Below, one piece after another: positions 1-8,286 of a DNA stretch of 53,989 nucleotides (position 1 is its first letter; the number at the start of each line of letters is the position of its first letter). Origin of the DNA: Pseudomonadota bacterium (GTDB taxonomy: Bacteria; Pseudomonadota; Gammaproteobacteria; Xanthomonadales; Rhodanobacteraceae); the NCBI GenBank assembly GCA_018240505.1, contig JAFEFQ010000256.1, positions 1 through 53,989 on the forward strand. Direction: 5' to 3'. The notes beneath the pieces were generated by a model. The model made no database searches and was not told where the DNA came from. It saw nothing but the letters and a program-made list of their open reading frames with translations. The translations under genes were made by a program, and so were the position numbers.

Positions 1-675
1 GTTCTCGAACAGCACCTTGTTCTTCGACGCCTCGGGCGGCTCGCCGTTGATCGTGTCGACCTTGAGCAGGGCGAAGTAGCGCTCGCCTTCCTTGGGCGGG
101 CGCACGCGGCCGGTCAGGTTGTCGCCGGTGCGCAGATTGAAGCGGCGGATCTGCGAGGGCGAGATGTAGATGTCGTCGGGGCCGGCGAGGTAGCTCTCGT
201 CCGGCGTGCGCAGGAAGCCGAAGCCGTCCTGCAGGATCTCGAGCACGCCTTCGGTGACGATACTGCCGCCCGCGCGTGCGTGCGATTTGAGGATCAGGAA
301 CACGACGTCCTGCTTGCGCGCGCGCGCGGCGCCTTCCTGGATGCCGAGTTCTTCGGCCATCTTCAGCAGCTGGTGTGCCGGCCTGCGCTTGAGCTCGTTG
401 AGATCGATCACGACGCCGGTGTTCGGGCCCTGGATCTCGACGAACTCCTCGTCGGCGTCGATGTTGCCGCCACCGCGGTTGGGATTGTTGCCGTTGCCGC
501 GCTGCTGGTTGCGATGGCGGTTGCGGCCGCGGCCGCGGCGGTCGTCGCGACCACCTTGCTGCTGCTTCGCAGCTTCGCCTTCGTTGCCGCCTGCCTGTGC
601 GGCAGGTGCGGCGTTGCCTTCGGCTTGGGGATTGCGGCTTTCGCCGGATGTATCGTTGGTTTCTGTTTCGGACAC
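1..675 (-). CDS. rho: Transcription termination factor Rho, N-terminal part (gene runs off the left edge)
   Basis: Rho is the hexameric RNA helicase that ends transcription at C-rich unstructured RNA. Only the first 225 codons are in the window. Residues about 1-70 form a low-complexity Gln/Asn/Arg/Gly-rich extension; then comes the Rho N-terminal helical domain ([20 protein letters not shown]) and the cold-shock-like RNA-binding domain ([30 protein letters not shown] split over about 145-185). The ATPase domain lies outside. The GTG at 675 is chosen because AAGAAGG sits seven bases upstream; an in-frame ATG at 738 with no clear ribosome site would add 21 residues. Long basic N-terminal extensions on Rho are known in this order. 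It lies downstream of trxA and a small membrane-protein gene on the same strand. Identity is secure, the start less so. Confidence 0.93.
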   Translation of the reverse strand, partial: MSETETNDTSGESRNPQAEGNAAPAAQAGGNEGEAAKQQQGGRDDRRGRGRNRHRNQQRGNGNNPNRGGGNIDADEEFVEIQGPNTGVVIDLNELKRRPAHQLLKMAEELGIQEGAARARKQDVVFLILKSHARAGGSIVTEGVLEILQDGFGFLRTPDESYLAGPDDIYISPSQIRRFNLRTGDNLTGRVRPPKEGERYFALLKVDTINGEPPEASKNKVLFEN

Positions 676-869
676 GGGCAGACCTTCTTCGGTGCCGTTG
701 GGGGATGGATGGAAATTGGCGCCGTTTTCGCTTCGCATGCCGCCTGCGGCACACGCGAGCAAAATCGAGAACTGCGCGACTCGATGCTCGGGGGTTTTCT
801 CTTGGGCTCGACGCCGCTGCCGCTTCAGGCTGGCAGGCGATTCAATCGTGGGATGGATCAAACCTGAGC

Positions 870-885
870 GGGGCTTTCGAGCCCC
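870..885 (-). other. Tetraloop hairpin in the rho leader
   Basis: A perfect 6-bp stem, GGGGCT-CGAA-AGCCCC as read on the minus strand, lies about 195 bases upstream of the rho start within the 5' region between the small membrane-protein gene and rho. There is no T-run, so it is not a standard intrinsic terminator. rho leaders are autoregulated by attenuation in other bacteria; a role here is inference only. Confidence 0.35.
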
Positions 886-941
886 TCGATAAAGTATACC
901 TTAGCACTTGGAAATACGGGCGTCCAGCGGCCGTGCCGCTT

Positions 942-1181
942 TCAGTCGCTACCGCAACCGCTGCCGGAATCGCCACCACAATCCGAGCCGACACCATCGC
1001 CGGCGCTGCAATCGCCGCCGGGCGGCCAGTCCGTGCCGCCGCCGACGTGGCCGCTGTCGGCACCCGTGTCACCCGGGGAGCGGGCACCGGTCTTGCGCCC
1101 ACTGCGGCGCACGTTGGCACGCGCGGCCGCGATGGTCACCAGCACGCCACCCGCCACGAGCAGAAACAGCATCGCGCCCAC
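942..1181 (-). CDS. Small membrane protein with Gly/Asp/Cys-rich tail
   Basis: A 79-residue protein. Residues 2-20 (GAMLFLLVAGGVLVTIAAA) form one membrane helix followed by a short basic stretch (RANVRRSGRK) and then a tail from about residue 32 that is nearly all Gly, Asp, Ser and Cys, with four Cys in the last 30 residues (GGDC, SDCGGD, GCGSD). The start used is GTG; an ATG three codons in is also possible. It sits between trxA (42 bases upstream) and rho, all on the minus strand, so it may be cotranscribed. Tails of this type are seen in unnamed small membrane proteins of proteobacteria; I know no function. The composition would be unusual for a chance frame, which supports a real gene. 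Confidence 0.55.
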   Translation of the reverse strand: MGAMLFLLVAGGVLVTIAAARANVRRSGRKTGARSPGDTGADSGHVGGGTDWPPGGDCSAGDGVGSDCGGDSGSGCGSD

Positions 1182-1223
1182 ATTCGCCGCCCGCCCCGGC
1201 CGAACGCGCGCCCCGGAATGGCG

Positions 1224-1553
1224 TCAGATCGCCTTGTCGATCAACTGCTCGAGCTGCTTCTTGCCGACCGCGCCGATCTGCGTGGCCTGGACCTTGCCGT
1301 CCTTGAAGATCATCAAAGTCGGGATGCCGCGCACGTTGTAGTTGCGCGGGGTTTTCTGGTTGTGGTCGATGTTGATCTTCTTGATCTTGATCTTGCCGGC
1401 ATAGCTGTCGGCGAGTTCGTCGAGGATCGGCGCGATCATCTTGCACGGGCCGCACCATTCGGCCCAGAAATCGACGAGCACGGGCTCGCTGGACTTCAAG
1501 ACTTCGGCATCGAACTGGTCGTCGCTGACATGGGTGATGGCTTGGTTGCTCAC
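1224..1553 (-). CDS. trxA: Thioredoxin TrxA
   Basis: Cytosolic dithiol-disulfide oxidoreductase of 109 residues, the same length as the E. coli protein. The active site WCGPC is at 32-36, preceded by the VDFWAEW strand, and the cis-proline is in the GIPT loop near residue 78. The GTG start ([11 protein letters not shown]...) is chosen over an upstream in-frame codon because GGAG lies five bases before it and the resulting length fits the family. It reduces ribonucleotide reductase, peroxiredoxins and other partners. It is divergent from rhlB across about 260 bases and upstream of rho on the same strand; this rhlB/trxA/rho arrangement is conserved in related bacteria. Confidence 0.97.
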   Translation of the reverse strand: MSNQAITHVSDDQFDAEVLKSSEPVLVDFWAEWCGPCKMIAPILDELADSYAGKIKIKKINIDHNQKTPRNYNVRGIPTLMIFKDGKVQATQIGAVGKKQLEQLIDKAI

Positions 1554-1813
1554 GGGTGGCTCCGGCGGAAACATGGGGAAAGACGCGCCGATGCGGCGCG
1601 CGGGCCTGGCTTGCGCTACAATTGCCCGCTACGCGATCGCTGCGGCGGATGAAATCTCGAGGGCTCGCCCCCATTTCAGCCGAAGCGCGAGCGCATTTCA
1701 AGCGGCACCAAGCAAAGCACGAGGTTCGCAGGAATTGGGGACGATTCCGCGCGATTTCAAGCACCGGGCGCCGCCGCTCGCGCGAACTTTCGCGTGACTT
1801 TCGACTCCGACCC

Positions 1814-3448
1814 ATGGCTGCCCAGACCCTTACCGACACCTTCTTCGACAGCTTCGACCTGCACCCGAACCTGATCGCCGGCTTGCACGCCGCGGGCTTC
1901 ACGCGCTGCACGCCGATCCAGGCGCTGACCCTGCCACATGCCTTGCAAGGCCGCGACATCGCCGGCCAGGCCCAGACCGGCACCGGCAAGACCGCCGCCT
2001 TCCTCGTCGCCACGATGCAGCGTCTGCTGACCAAGCCGGCGATGGCCGAGCGCGGGCCGACCGATCCGCGCGCCGTCATCGTCGCGCCGACGCGCGAGCT
2101 GGCGATCCAGATCGAAAAGGATTTCCAGCACATCGGCCGCGGCACGGGGCTCAAGTCCGCGCTGATCTACGGCGGCGTCGACTACGACAAGCAGCGCGAC
2201 ATCCTGCGCGCCGGCGTCGACATCATCATCGCCACGCCCGGCCGCCTGATCGACTACTTCAAGCAGCATGTGTTCTCGTTCAAGGCGGTCGAGGTGTTCG
2301 TGCTTGACGAGGCCGACCGCATGTTCGACCTCGGCTTCATCAAGGACGTGCGCTTCCTCATGCGCCGCCTGCCGGATCGCGAGCTGCGCCAGTGCCTGCT
2401 GTTCTCGGCCACGCTGAGCCATCGCGTGCTCGAACTCGCCTACGAGAACATGAACGAGGCCGAGCAGCTCACGGTCGAAACCGAGAACGTCACCGCCGAC
2501 CGCGTGCGCCAGATCATGTACTTCCCGGCGAGCGAGGAGAAGATCCCGCTGCTGATCGGCCTGCTGTCGAAGTCCGAAGCCAAGCGCAGCATGATCTTCG
2601 TCAACATGAAGGTCGCCGCCGAGAAGGTCGCGCGGCGCCTGGAACGGCAGGGCTTCCTCGTCGGCATGCTCTCGGGCGACGTGCCGCAGAAGAAGCGCCA
2701 GAGCCTGCTCGGCAAGTTCCAGCGCGGCGAGATCGAAATCCTCATCGCCACCGACGTCGCCGCACGCGGGTTGCACATCCCCGACGTCAGCCACGTCTAC
2801 AACTACGACCTGCCGCAGGATGCCGAGGACTACGTGCACCGCATCGGCCGCACCGCGCGTCTCGGCGCGGAGGGCGACGCGATCAGCTTCGCCTGCGACA
2901 TGTACGCGCAGAGCCTGCCCGACATCGAAGCCTATATCGGCCAGAAGATTCCGACCGCGGCGATCGACCCGGCCCTGCTCGTGCTGCCGCCGCCACGGCC
3001 GCGACCGGAAGGCGCGAAGCCGATCGTCGAGGAAGAAGACGACGGCAGCATCCCGACCAGGGGTCCGCCGCCACGCCAGCGCGGGCCGCGCACGCGACAC
3101 GGTGCGGCAGGACCGCGACGCGAAGGCGGGCAGCGCCCGCATGCGTCGTCGCGCCCCGCCGCTGCGGCGAATACCGAGAGCGCTGCACGGGCGCAGCACG
3201 CCGCGCCGGCGGACGGCGAAGCCAAGGTCGACGGATCGGGTCGCCGCCGCCGTCGCGGCGGACGCGGCCGTCGTCGCGGCGAACGCATGGAGACGGCGAA
3301 CGTCGCCGGCGCCGAGAGCGCCGCCGCGCCCAAGGGCAGGCCGGCCACGATCGCCACCGCAGTGGCGGCTCCGGTCGCCGCGGAAACGAAGCCGGCGAAG
3401 AAGCCCGGTTTCTTCCATCGCGTCGCGCGCCTGTTCAAGCGTTCCTGA
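1814..3448 (+). CDS. rhlB: ATP-dependent DEAD-box RNA helicase RhlB
   Basis: A 544-residue DEAD-box helicase. Visible motifs: Q motif (GFTRCTPIQ, about 29-37), Walker A (AQTGTGKT, 53-60), PTREL, DEAD at 165-168, SAT near 200, ARGLHIPDV and HRIGRTAR near 342-349. From about residue 410 a Pro/Arg/Ala/Gly-rich tail with [18 protein letters not shown] clusters replaces the short tail of E. coli RhlB; it ends in a conserved hydrophobic/basic patch ([15 protein letters not shown]). In E. coli, RhlB works with RNase E in the degradosome and the basic tail binds RNA. The ATG at 1814 starts a protein aligning with family N-termini ([15 protein letters not shown]). Its position opposite trxA-rho supports RhlB rather than another DEAD-box paralogue. 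Confidence 0.93.
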   Translation: MAAQTLTDTFFDSFDLHPNLIAGLHAAGFTRCTPIQALTLPHALQGRDIAGQAQTGTGKTAAFLVATMQRLLTKPAMAERGPTDPRAVIVAPTRELAIQIEKDFQHIGRGTGLKSALIYGGVDYDKQRDILRAGVDIIIATPGRLIDYFKQHVFSFKAVEVFVLDEADRMFDLGFIKDVRFLMRRLPDRELRQCLLFSATLSHRVLELAYENMNEAEQLTVETENVTADRVRQIMYFPASEEKIPLLIGLLSKSEAKRSMIFVNMKVAAEKVARRLERQGFLVGMLSGDVPQKKRQSLLGKFQRGEIEILIATDVAARGLHIPDVSHVYNYDLPQDAEDYVHRIGRTARLGAEGDAISFACDMYAQSLPDIEAYIGQKIPTAAIDPALLVLPPPRPRPEGAKPIVEEEDDGSIPTRGPPPRQRGPRTRHGAAGPRREGGQRPHASSRPAAAANTESAARAQHAAPADGEAKVDGSGRRRRRGGRGRRRGERMETANVAGAESAAAPKGRPATIATAVAAPVAAETKPAKKPGFFHRVARLFKRS

Positions 3449-3464
3449 TCCGGCGTCGCGCCGC

Positions 3465-3962
3465 ATGATCCGCGACGCGGCGCCACGCGACTTTTCCGCG
3501 ATCCTCGCGCTGAACGCCGAGTCGGTGCATTTCCTCAGCGCGCTCGACGAAGACCGGCTGCATCGCCTGCACGCGCAGGCCGCCCGCCATCGCGTCGTCG
3601 AGATCGACGGCGCCGTCGCCGCGTTCCTGCTCGTGCTGCGCGAAGGCGCCGACTACGACAGTCCGAACTATCGCTGGTTCGCCGCGCGGCATGCGCAGTT
3701 CCTCTACATCGATCGCATCGTCGTCGCCGCGCGCTGCCAGGGCGGCGGACTCGCGGCGAAGCTCTACGACGATCTGCTCGCGTTCGCGCAGGCTTGCGGC
3801 GTCGCCCGGCTGACCTGCGAATTCGATCTCGATCCGCCCAATCCCGCCTCGGCGAAATTCCACGCGCGTTACGGGTTCCGCGAAGTCGGCAGGCAGTGGC
3901 TCGGCGGCGGCAGGAAACAGGTGTCGCTGCAGGCGCGCAGCGTCGAGGCGAGGACCTGTTAA
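3465..3962 (+). CDS. GNAT-family N-acetyltransferase
   Basis: A 165-residue single-domain acetyltransferase of the GCN5-related superfamily. The acetyl-CoA-binding core is visible as FLYIDRIVVAARCQGGGLAA split around residue 85-105, where the Q-x-x-G-x-G/A loop grips the pyrophosphate, followed by KLYDDLLAFAQ and the C-terminal NPASAKFHARYGFREVG segment typical of the fold. The substrate cannot be read from sequence. It begins 16 bases after rhlB, so it may be read from the same transcript. Members of this subgroup with the D-Y-D-S-P-N-Y-x-W-F motif are widespread uncharacterised enzymes. Confidence 0.85.
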   Translation: MIRDAAPRDFSAILALNAESVHFLSALDEDRLHRLHAQAARHRVVEIDGAVAAFLLVLREGADYDSPNYRWFAARHAQFLYIDRIVVAARCQGGGLAAKLYDDLLAFAQACGVARLTCEFDLDPPNPASAKFHARYGFREVGRQWLGGGRKQVSLQARSVEARTC

Positions 3963-4100
3963 CGCTACCGGGATAGGCAACACTTGAGCGCGTGCGGGCA
4001 AGGAAGAACGAGGGAGTTTATGTAGCAGGCCCTAGCCCGGTCCGCTCAATCCACATCGCCCCTCGGTTATGATCGCGCGCAAATCATCCGGGGAGCGTTC

Positions 4101-5534
4101 ATGAGCCTGATCGACCAACTCACGCGGCACAAATCCGTCGAGGCACTGCAGGCCGAGGCGGGTCAGCGCGGCGATTTCCGCCGCGTGCTCGGTGTCTGGC
4201 AACTCACCGCAATCGGGCTGGGCGGCATCATCGGTGTCGGCATCTTCGTGCTGGCTGGCCAACAGGCTGCGCTGAACGCCGGTCCGGCGGTCGCGCTGTC
4301 GTTCATCATCGCCGGCATCGCCAGCGCTGCCGCGGCGCTGTGCTACGCCGAGTTTGCCGGCTTGATTCCTGTCACAGGCAGCGCCTATACGTACAGCTAT
4401 GCCACGCTCGGCGAACTCGTCGCGTGGCTGATTGGCTGGGACCTGCTGCTCGAATACGCGCTGATTGTCGCCGTCGTCGCCAGCGGTTGGTCCGGCTACG
4501 TACTCAACCTTCTCGACGCGATCGGCTTGCACCTTCCTCAGGCGCTGCGCGGCGCGCCGCACTCGGGCGACGGCCGTGTCTTCAACCTGGTTGCGGCACT
4601 GGTTGCGCTGACTGTCGCGGCGGTGCTCGTGTTGCGGACGGAATGGGGCGCGCGCGTGAACACTGCGATCGTCGCGATCAAGGTGCTTGCCGTCGTCATC
4701 GTGATCGGCGTCGGCGCCTTCTATGTCGATCCGGCGAACTGGCATCCGTTCGTGCCGGAGCGCATCGTCGACCGCGACGGTGTCGGCCACTACGGCTGGC
4801 AGGGTGTGGTCACCGCGGCCGCGGTCGTGTTCTTCGCGGTGTTCGGCTACGACACCCTGACCACGGCGGCAGAGGAGTCGAAGAATCCGCAGCGCGATCT
4901 GCCGCGCGCCGTACTCCTGTCGCTCGCTGTGTCCATGACGCTGTACATCGCGATCACGCTCGTGATTACCGGCATGGTTCCGTATACGCAACTGGGCAAC
5001 GACGCGCCGATCGCCAACGCATTCCAGTCGCTCGGCATGAAGTGGATCGGCGCGGCGATTTCGGCAACCGCCGTGGCCAGTATTCTCAGCGTGATCTTCG
5101 CCTTCATGCTGGCCGCTGCACGCATCTGGTATGCGCTATCGCGCGACGGGCTGTTGCCGGCCTGGTTCGCCAAACCGCATCCGACCTATGGTACGCCGCA
5201 TCGCCCGACCGTCGTGCTCGGCGTGTTCACCGCGCTCGTCGCCGGCCTCTTTCCGCTGACCGAAGTCGCCAAGCTGGTCAACATCGGCGTGCTGTCGGCG
5301 TTCATCATCATTTGCGCCTCGGTCATCGTGTTGCGTTATCGCAAACCGGAACTGCCGCGTTCGTTCCGCACCCCGTTCGTGCCGGTCGTGCCGATCATCG
5401 GCATCCTGTTTTCGATCTGGTTGCTGTCCGAACTCGCCGCGATCACGTGGCTCGTGTTCGTGGTCTGGGTGAGCATCGGCCTGATCGTCTATTTCGGCTA
5501 CGGCATTCGCCACAGCAAACTGGCAGAACGATAG
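4101..5534 (+). CDS. APC-superfamily cationic-type amino acid permease
   Basis: A 477-residue polytopic inner-membrane transporter with about 12 hydrophobic helices. The first helix carries GLGGIIGVGIFVLAG, the unwound substrate-binding GIG segment of the APC fold, and helix 3-4 contains CYAEFAGLIPVTGSAYTYSY cut at the family's P-x-x-G-S-A-Y motif. Helix 6 has FFAVFGYDTLTTAAEESKNPQRD, also diagnostic. Overall it resembles the CAT/YfnA subgroup (amino acid:proton symport or exchange); the substrate is not predictable. The ATG at 4101 follows GGGGAG by seven bases. It is isolated: a repeat element begins four bases after its stop. Confidence 0.92.
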   Translation: MSLIDQLTRHKSVEALQAEAGQRGDFRRVLGVWQLTAIGLGGIIGVGIFVLAGQQAALNAGPAVALSFIIAGIASAAAALCYAEFAGLIPVTGSAYTYSYATLGELVAWLIGWDLLLEYALIVAVVASGWSGYVLNLLDAIGLHLPQALRGAPHSGDGRVFNLVAALVALTVAAVLVLRTEWGARVNTAIVAIKVLAVVIVIGVGAFYVDPANWHPFVPERIVDRDGVGHYGWQGVVTAAAVVFFAVFGYDTLTTAAEESKNPQRDLPRAVLLSLAVSMTLYIAITLVITGMVPYTQLGNDAPIANAFQSLGMKWIGAAISATAVASILSVIFAFMLAAARIWYALSRDGLLPAWFAKPHPTYGTPHRPTVVLGVFTALVAGLFPLTEVAKLVNIGVLSAFIIICASVIVLRYRKPELPRSFRTPFVPVVPIIGILFSIWLLSELAAITWLVFVVWVSIGLIVYFGYGIRHSKLAER

Positions 5535-5537
5535 AAC

Positions 5538-5716
5538 AAAGCTTTTTTGCCACGGATTGCACGAATGGACTCGGACGGGCAAAGCTCTGTAGGGGTTCGA
5601 TTTATCGAACCGAGCTTTTGCTGTTGCATGTGCAAGAGCCGGGCGCGATAAATCGCGCCCCTACGGTGCACCACTCCATCCGTACCCATCCGTGCAATCC
5701 GTGGCCAAAAGCTTTT
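5538..5716. repeat. MITE-like element with ~80-bp imperfect inverted arms
   Basis: The left arm begins AAAGCTTTTTTGCCACGGATT and the right arm, read in reverse complement, begins AAAAGCTTTTGGCCACGGATT; similarity continues through GCACG(A/G)ATGG and GTAGGGG to a small palindrome in each arm (GGTTCGATTTATCGAACC on the left, GGGCGCGATAAATCGCGCCC on the right), with a short centre. The small palindromes differ in sequence but both keep full self-complementarity around GATTTATC. No open reading frame or transposase is present. It fills the space between the permease stop and the ftsE microsatellite. Confidence 0.75.
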
Positions 5717-5725
5717 ATGCTTTCG

Positions 5726-5767
5726 CTCAGCCCTCAGCCCTCAGCCCTCAGCCCTCAGCCCTCAGCC
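5726..5767 (+). repeat. Six perfect tandem copies of CTCAGCC directly before ftsE
   Basis: Six identical 7-bp units end one base before the TTG start codon of ftsE. The tract occupies the place where a ribosome-binding site would normally be and contains no purine-rich sequence. An ATG at 5717 opens a frame that reads through the tract one base out of phase with ftsE; loss of one unit would bring it into phase. Confidence 0.9.
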
Positions 5768-5768
5768 C

Positions 5769-6569
5769 TTGATCCGATTCGAACAAGTCAGCAAGAAATA
5801 TCCGTCGGGGCAGGAAGCGCTCAGCGATCTTTCATTCGAACTCGAGGCCGGCGAGATGGCCTTCGTCGCCGGCCACTCGGGCGCGGGCAAGAGCACGCTG
5901 CTGCGCCTCGTCGCGTTGATGGATCGGCCGACGCGCGGGCAGATCACGGTCAACGACCAGAATCTCGCCAAGACGAAAGCGCGCCATGTGCCGCGCGTGC
6001 GCCGCAGCGTCGGCATGGTGTTCCAGGACCATCGTCTGTTGATGGACCGCAGCGTGTTCGCCAACGTCGCGCTGCCGCTCGAGATCGCCGGCTGCACGCG
6101 CGAGGAAATCGGCAAGCGCGTGCGCGCCGCGCTCGACAAGGTCGGCCTGCTTGCGCGCGAGGCCTCGCCACCGGTGACGCTGTCGGCTGGCGAGCAGCAG
6201 CGCGTCGGCATCGCGCGCGCGATCGTCGGCAAGCCGCCCGTGCTGATCGCCGACGAGCCGACCGGCAACCTCGATCCGATGCTGTCGGCAGAAATCATGA
6301 ACCTGTTCGCCGAATTCGGGCAGGTGGGCACGACCGTGCTCGTCGCCAGCCATGATCTGAACCTGATCAAGCGCATGGGCAAGCGCGTGCTCGTGCTCGA
6401 TCACGGCAAACTGATCGACGACTTCCGCCCCCAAACAGATAACGTTGTCGCGCGCAGCGCGACGATCACTCCTCCTCCCCTGCGCAGCGGGGGAGGACAA
6501 GAGGTGGGGGCCAAGCAGGATGCGGGTCGGTCATCTTTGCCGTCGCGTCCCGAGGGAACAAGCGCATGA
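5769..6569 (+). CDS. ftsE: Cell division ATP-binding protein FtsE
   Basis: ABC-type ATPase that partners FtsX at the divisome and activates septal peptidoglycan hydrolases. Walker [10 protein letters not shown] is at 35-43, Q-loop VFQDHRL near 84-90, signature LSAGEQQR at 138-145, Walker B VLIADEPT at 158-165 and the switch His at 195. The start must be TTG at 5769, since [11 protein letters not shown] aligns with the family N-terminus; there is no Shine-Dalgarno sequence, only the CTCAGCC repeats. The usual protein ends near residue 222-230, but here about 40 extra residues (from about 225, Pro/Gly/Ser-rich) come from an in-frame palindromic repeat. The stop overlaps ftsX by four bases, implying translational coupling. 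Confidence 0.95.
   Translation: MIRFEQVSKKYPSGQEALSDLSFELEAGEMAFVAGHSGAGKSTLLRLVALMDRPTRGQITVNDQNLAKTKARHVPRVRRSVGMVFQDHRLLMDRSVFANVALPLEIAGCTREEIGKRVRAALDKVGLLAREASPPVTLSAGEQQRVGIARAIVGKPPVLIADEPTGNLDPMLSAEIMNLFAEFGQVGTTVLVASHDLNLIKRMGKRVLVLDHGKLIDDFRPQTDNVVARSATITPPPLRSGGGQEVGAKQDAGRSSLPSRPEGTSA
6471..6496. repeat. GC-rich palindrome captured inside the 3' end of ftsE
   Basis: A hairpin with arms CCTCCTCCCC and GGGGGAGG around TGCGCAGC, followed by an AAGAGGTGGGGG tail. It looks like an intergenic repeat of the kind scattered in this bacterial order, yet it is translated here as part of the FtsE C-terminal extension (residues about 235-243). Confidence 0.6.
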
Positions 6570-7573
6570 ACCGTCGCGTCGCGCCCGCGCCGGCGAAGCC
6601 GGAAAAAACCGTTGCACCGCCACCGGCCCCGCGCGCACCCGCGCGCGAACGTCCGCGTGCTCGCGCCTGGCGCGAGCATCATTCGCGCAGCTTCCGCGCC
6701 AGCCTGCAGCGTCTCGCCGCGCGCCCCGGCGCGACCGCGCTGACCCTGCTCGTGATGAGCCTCGCGCTGTGCCTGCCGTTCCTGCTCTGGCTCCTGCTCG
6801 ACAACGCGCGCGCGCTCGGCGGCCACCTCGACGATGCGCGCGGGATCGGCGTGTTCCTCAAGCCCGAGCTCGACGCCGCAACGGCGAAATCGCTGGCCGA
6901 CACGCTGCGCAAACGCGCCGACGTCGCCGAAGTGGCGATCAGGACGCCCGAGGAGGGACTCGCCGAATTCCGCAGCCAGTCCGGCTTCGCCGATGCGCTC
7001 AAGGTGCTGCAGGGCAATCCCCTGCCGACCGTACTGATCGTGACGCCGAAAGTTGTTGCAGCAGCGAACCGCGGCGCACCGGCAATCGTCGACGAACTCG
7101 CACACGACCCGCACGTCGACCAGGTGCAGTACGACGCGCTCTGGCGCCAGCGCCTCGATGCGATCCTCGCATTCACCGCGCGCCTCGCCGGCGTGCTCGC
7201 GGTGCTGCTCGGCCTCGCCGCGTTGCTCGTCGTCGGCAATACCGTGCGCAGCGACATCGCCGGACGCGCCGAGGAGATTTCCGTGATGCAGCTGCTCGGC
7301 GCCGACCGTGCGTTCGTGCGCCGGCCGTTCCTGTACACCGGACTTTGGTACGGCGCGCTGGCCGGACTGGTCGCGCTGCTCCTGATCGTCGGCGTCGAGA
7401 TCGCGTTGGCCGGCCCGCTCGGCCAACTCACCTCGAGCTATGGCGAACGTTTCGCGATCCACGGCCTGTCGATCGCGCAGGCGCTCGCGTTGTTCGGCGC
7501 GAGCATCGTGCTCGGCTGGCTCGGTGCGTGGATCGCGACGACGCGGCAATTGTCGTTCGGGCGTCCGCGATGA
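6566..7573 (+). CDS. ftsX: Cell division protein FtsX
   Basis: Inner-membrane permease-like partner of FtsE, 335 residues, four membrane helices. A Pro/Ala/Arg-rich cytoplasmic N-terminus (about 1-50) precedes helix 1 ([21 protein letters not shown]), then the periplasmic extracellular domain (about 80-210: [11 protein letters not shown]...[13 protein letters not shown]), and three further helices including [21 protein letters not shown] with the cytoplasmic R-S-D-I-x-x-R-A-E-E-I-x-V-M-x-L-L-G-A signature. FtsX transmits FtsE ATP hydrolysis to murein hydrolase activators outside. The ATG overlaps the ftsE stop as ATGA, and its own stop overlaps ung in the same way. Confidence 0.95.
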   Translation: MNRRVAPAPAKPEKTVAPPPAPRAPARERPRARAWREHHSRSFRASLQRLAARPGATALTLLVMSLALCLPFLLWLLLDNARALGGHLDDARGIGVFLKPELDAATAKSLADTLRKRADVAEVAIRTPEEGLAEFRSQSGFADALKVLQGNPLPTVLIVTPKVVAAANRGAPAIVDELAHDPHVDQVQYDALWRQRLDAILAFTARLAGVLAVLLGLAALLVVGNTVRSDIAGRAEEISVMQLLGADRAFVRRPFLYTGLWYGALAGLVALLLIVGVEIALAGPLGQLTSSYGERFAIHGLSIAQALALFGASIVLGWLGAWIATTRQLSFGRPR

Positions 7574-8277
7574 ACACGGACCGCGTTCAACTGGAACCGG
7601 GCTGGAAGGCGCGCGTCGGCGGCTACCTGCAACGTCCCGAGATGACCGGCTTGAGCGAATTCCTGCGCGGCGAACTGCGCAAGGGAAAAATCATCTATCC
7701 GCCGCCGAAGCGCATCTTCGCCGCGCTTGATGCGACGCCGTTCGACCAGGTGAAGGTCGTCATCCTCGGCCAGGACCCGTATCACGGGCCGAACCAGGCG
7801 CACGGCCTGTGCTTCTCGGTGCTGCCCGGCGTGGACGTGCCGCCGTCGCTGCAGAACATTTTCGCCGAGATCGAACGCGATCTGCACATCCCGCGCCCCG
7901 ATCACGGCTGCCTGCTGCCGTGGGCGCGGCAGGGCGTGCTGCTGCTCAACGCGACACTGACCGTGCAGGCAGGCGCCGCCGGCTCGCACCAGGGCAAGGG
8001 CTGGGAAGGATTCACCGACGCCGTGGTCGATCACCTCAACCGCGAACGCGACGGCCTCGTCTTCCTGCTCTGGGGCAGCTACGCCCAGGCCAAGGGCAGG
8101 CTGATCGACACGCGCCGCCACCTCGTGCTCAAGGCGCCGCATCCCTCACCCTTGTCGGCGTACCGCGGCTTTATCGGCTGCGGCCATTTCTCGCGCGCGA
8201 ACGCGTATCTGCGCGAGCACGGACAAAGCGAGATCGACTGGCGCCTGCCGCCGGCGGACGAGATCGTGCTCGACTGA
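7570..8277 (+). CDS. ung: Uracil-DNA glycosylase
   Basis: Family 1 uracil-DNA glycosylase of 235 residues; removes uracil from DNA to begin base-excision repair. The water-activating motif GQDPYHG is at 67-73 (catalytic Asp69), LLNATLTV at 125-132, and the minor-groove intercalation loop HPSPLS at 191-196 contains the catalytic His. Length and motif spacing match E. coli Ung. It is joined to ftsX by an ATGA overlap, so a repair enzyme appears to be translated from the division operon; it converges on the LytTR regulator with only nine bases between. Confidence 0.97.
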   Translation: MNTDRVQLEPGWKARVGGYLQRPEMTGLSEFLRGELRKGKIIYPPPKRIFAALDATPFDQVKVVILGQDPYHGPNQAHGLCFSVLPGVDVPPSLQNIFAEIERDLHIPRPDHGCLLPWARQGVLLLNATLTVQAGAAGSHQGKGWEGFTDAVVDHLNRERDGLVFLLWGSYAQAKGRLIDTRRHLVLKAPHPSPLSAYRGFIGCGHFSRANAYLREHGQSEIDWRLPPADEIVLD

Positions 8278-8286
8278 AAGGTGGCG

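Noticed and set aside
894..899. GTATAC as a -10 promoter element for rho
   Set aside because: The same hexamer recurs inside many coding regions and no -35 partner is evident.
1757..3466. Long minus-strand open frame antisense to rhlB
   Set aside because: It is a GC-rich shadow frame: no family motif, Ala/Arg/Asp-rich composition, and the plus strand holds a full RhlB.
5726..5767. CRISPR-like or coding repeat
   Set aside because: Units are 7 bp with no spacers and lie before a start codon; this is a microsatellite.
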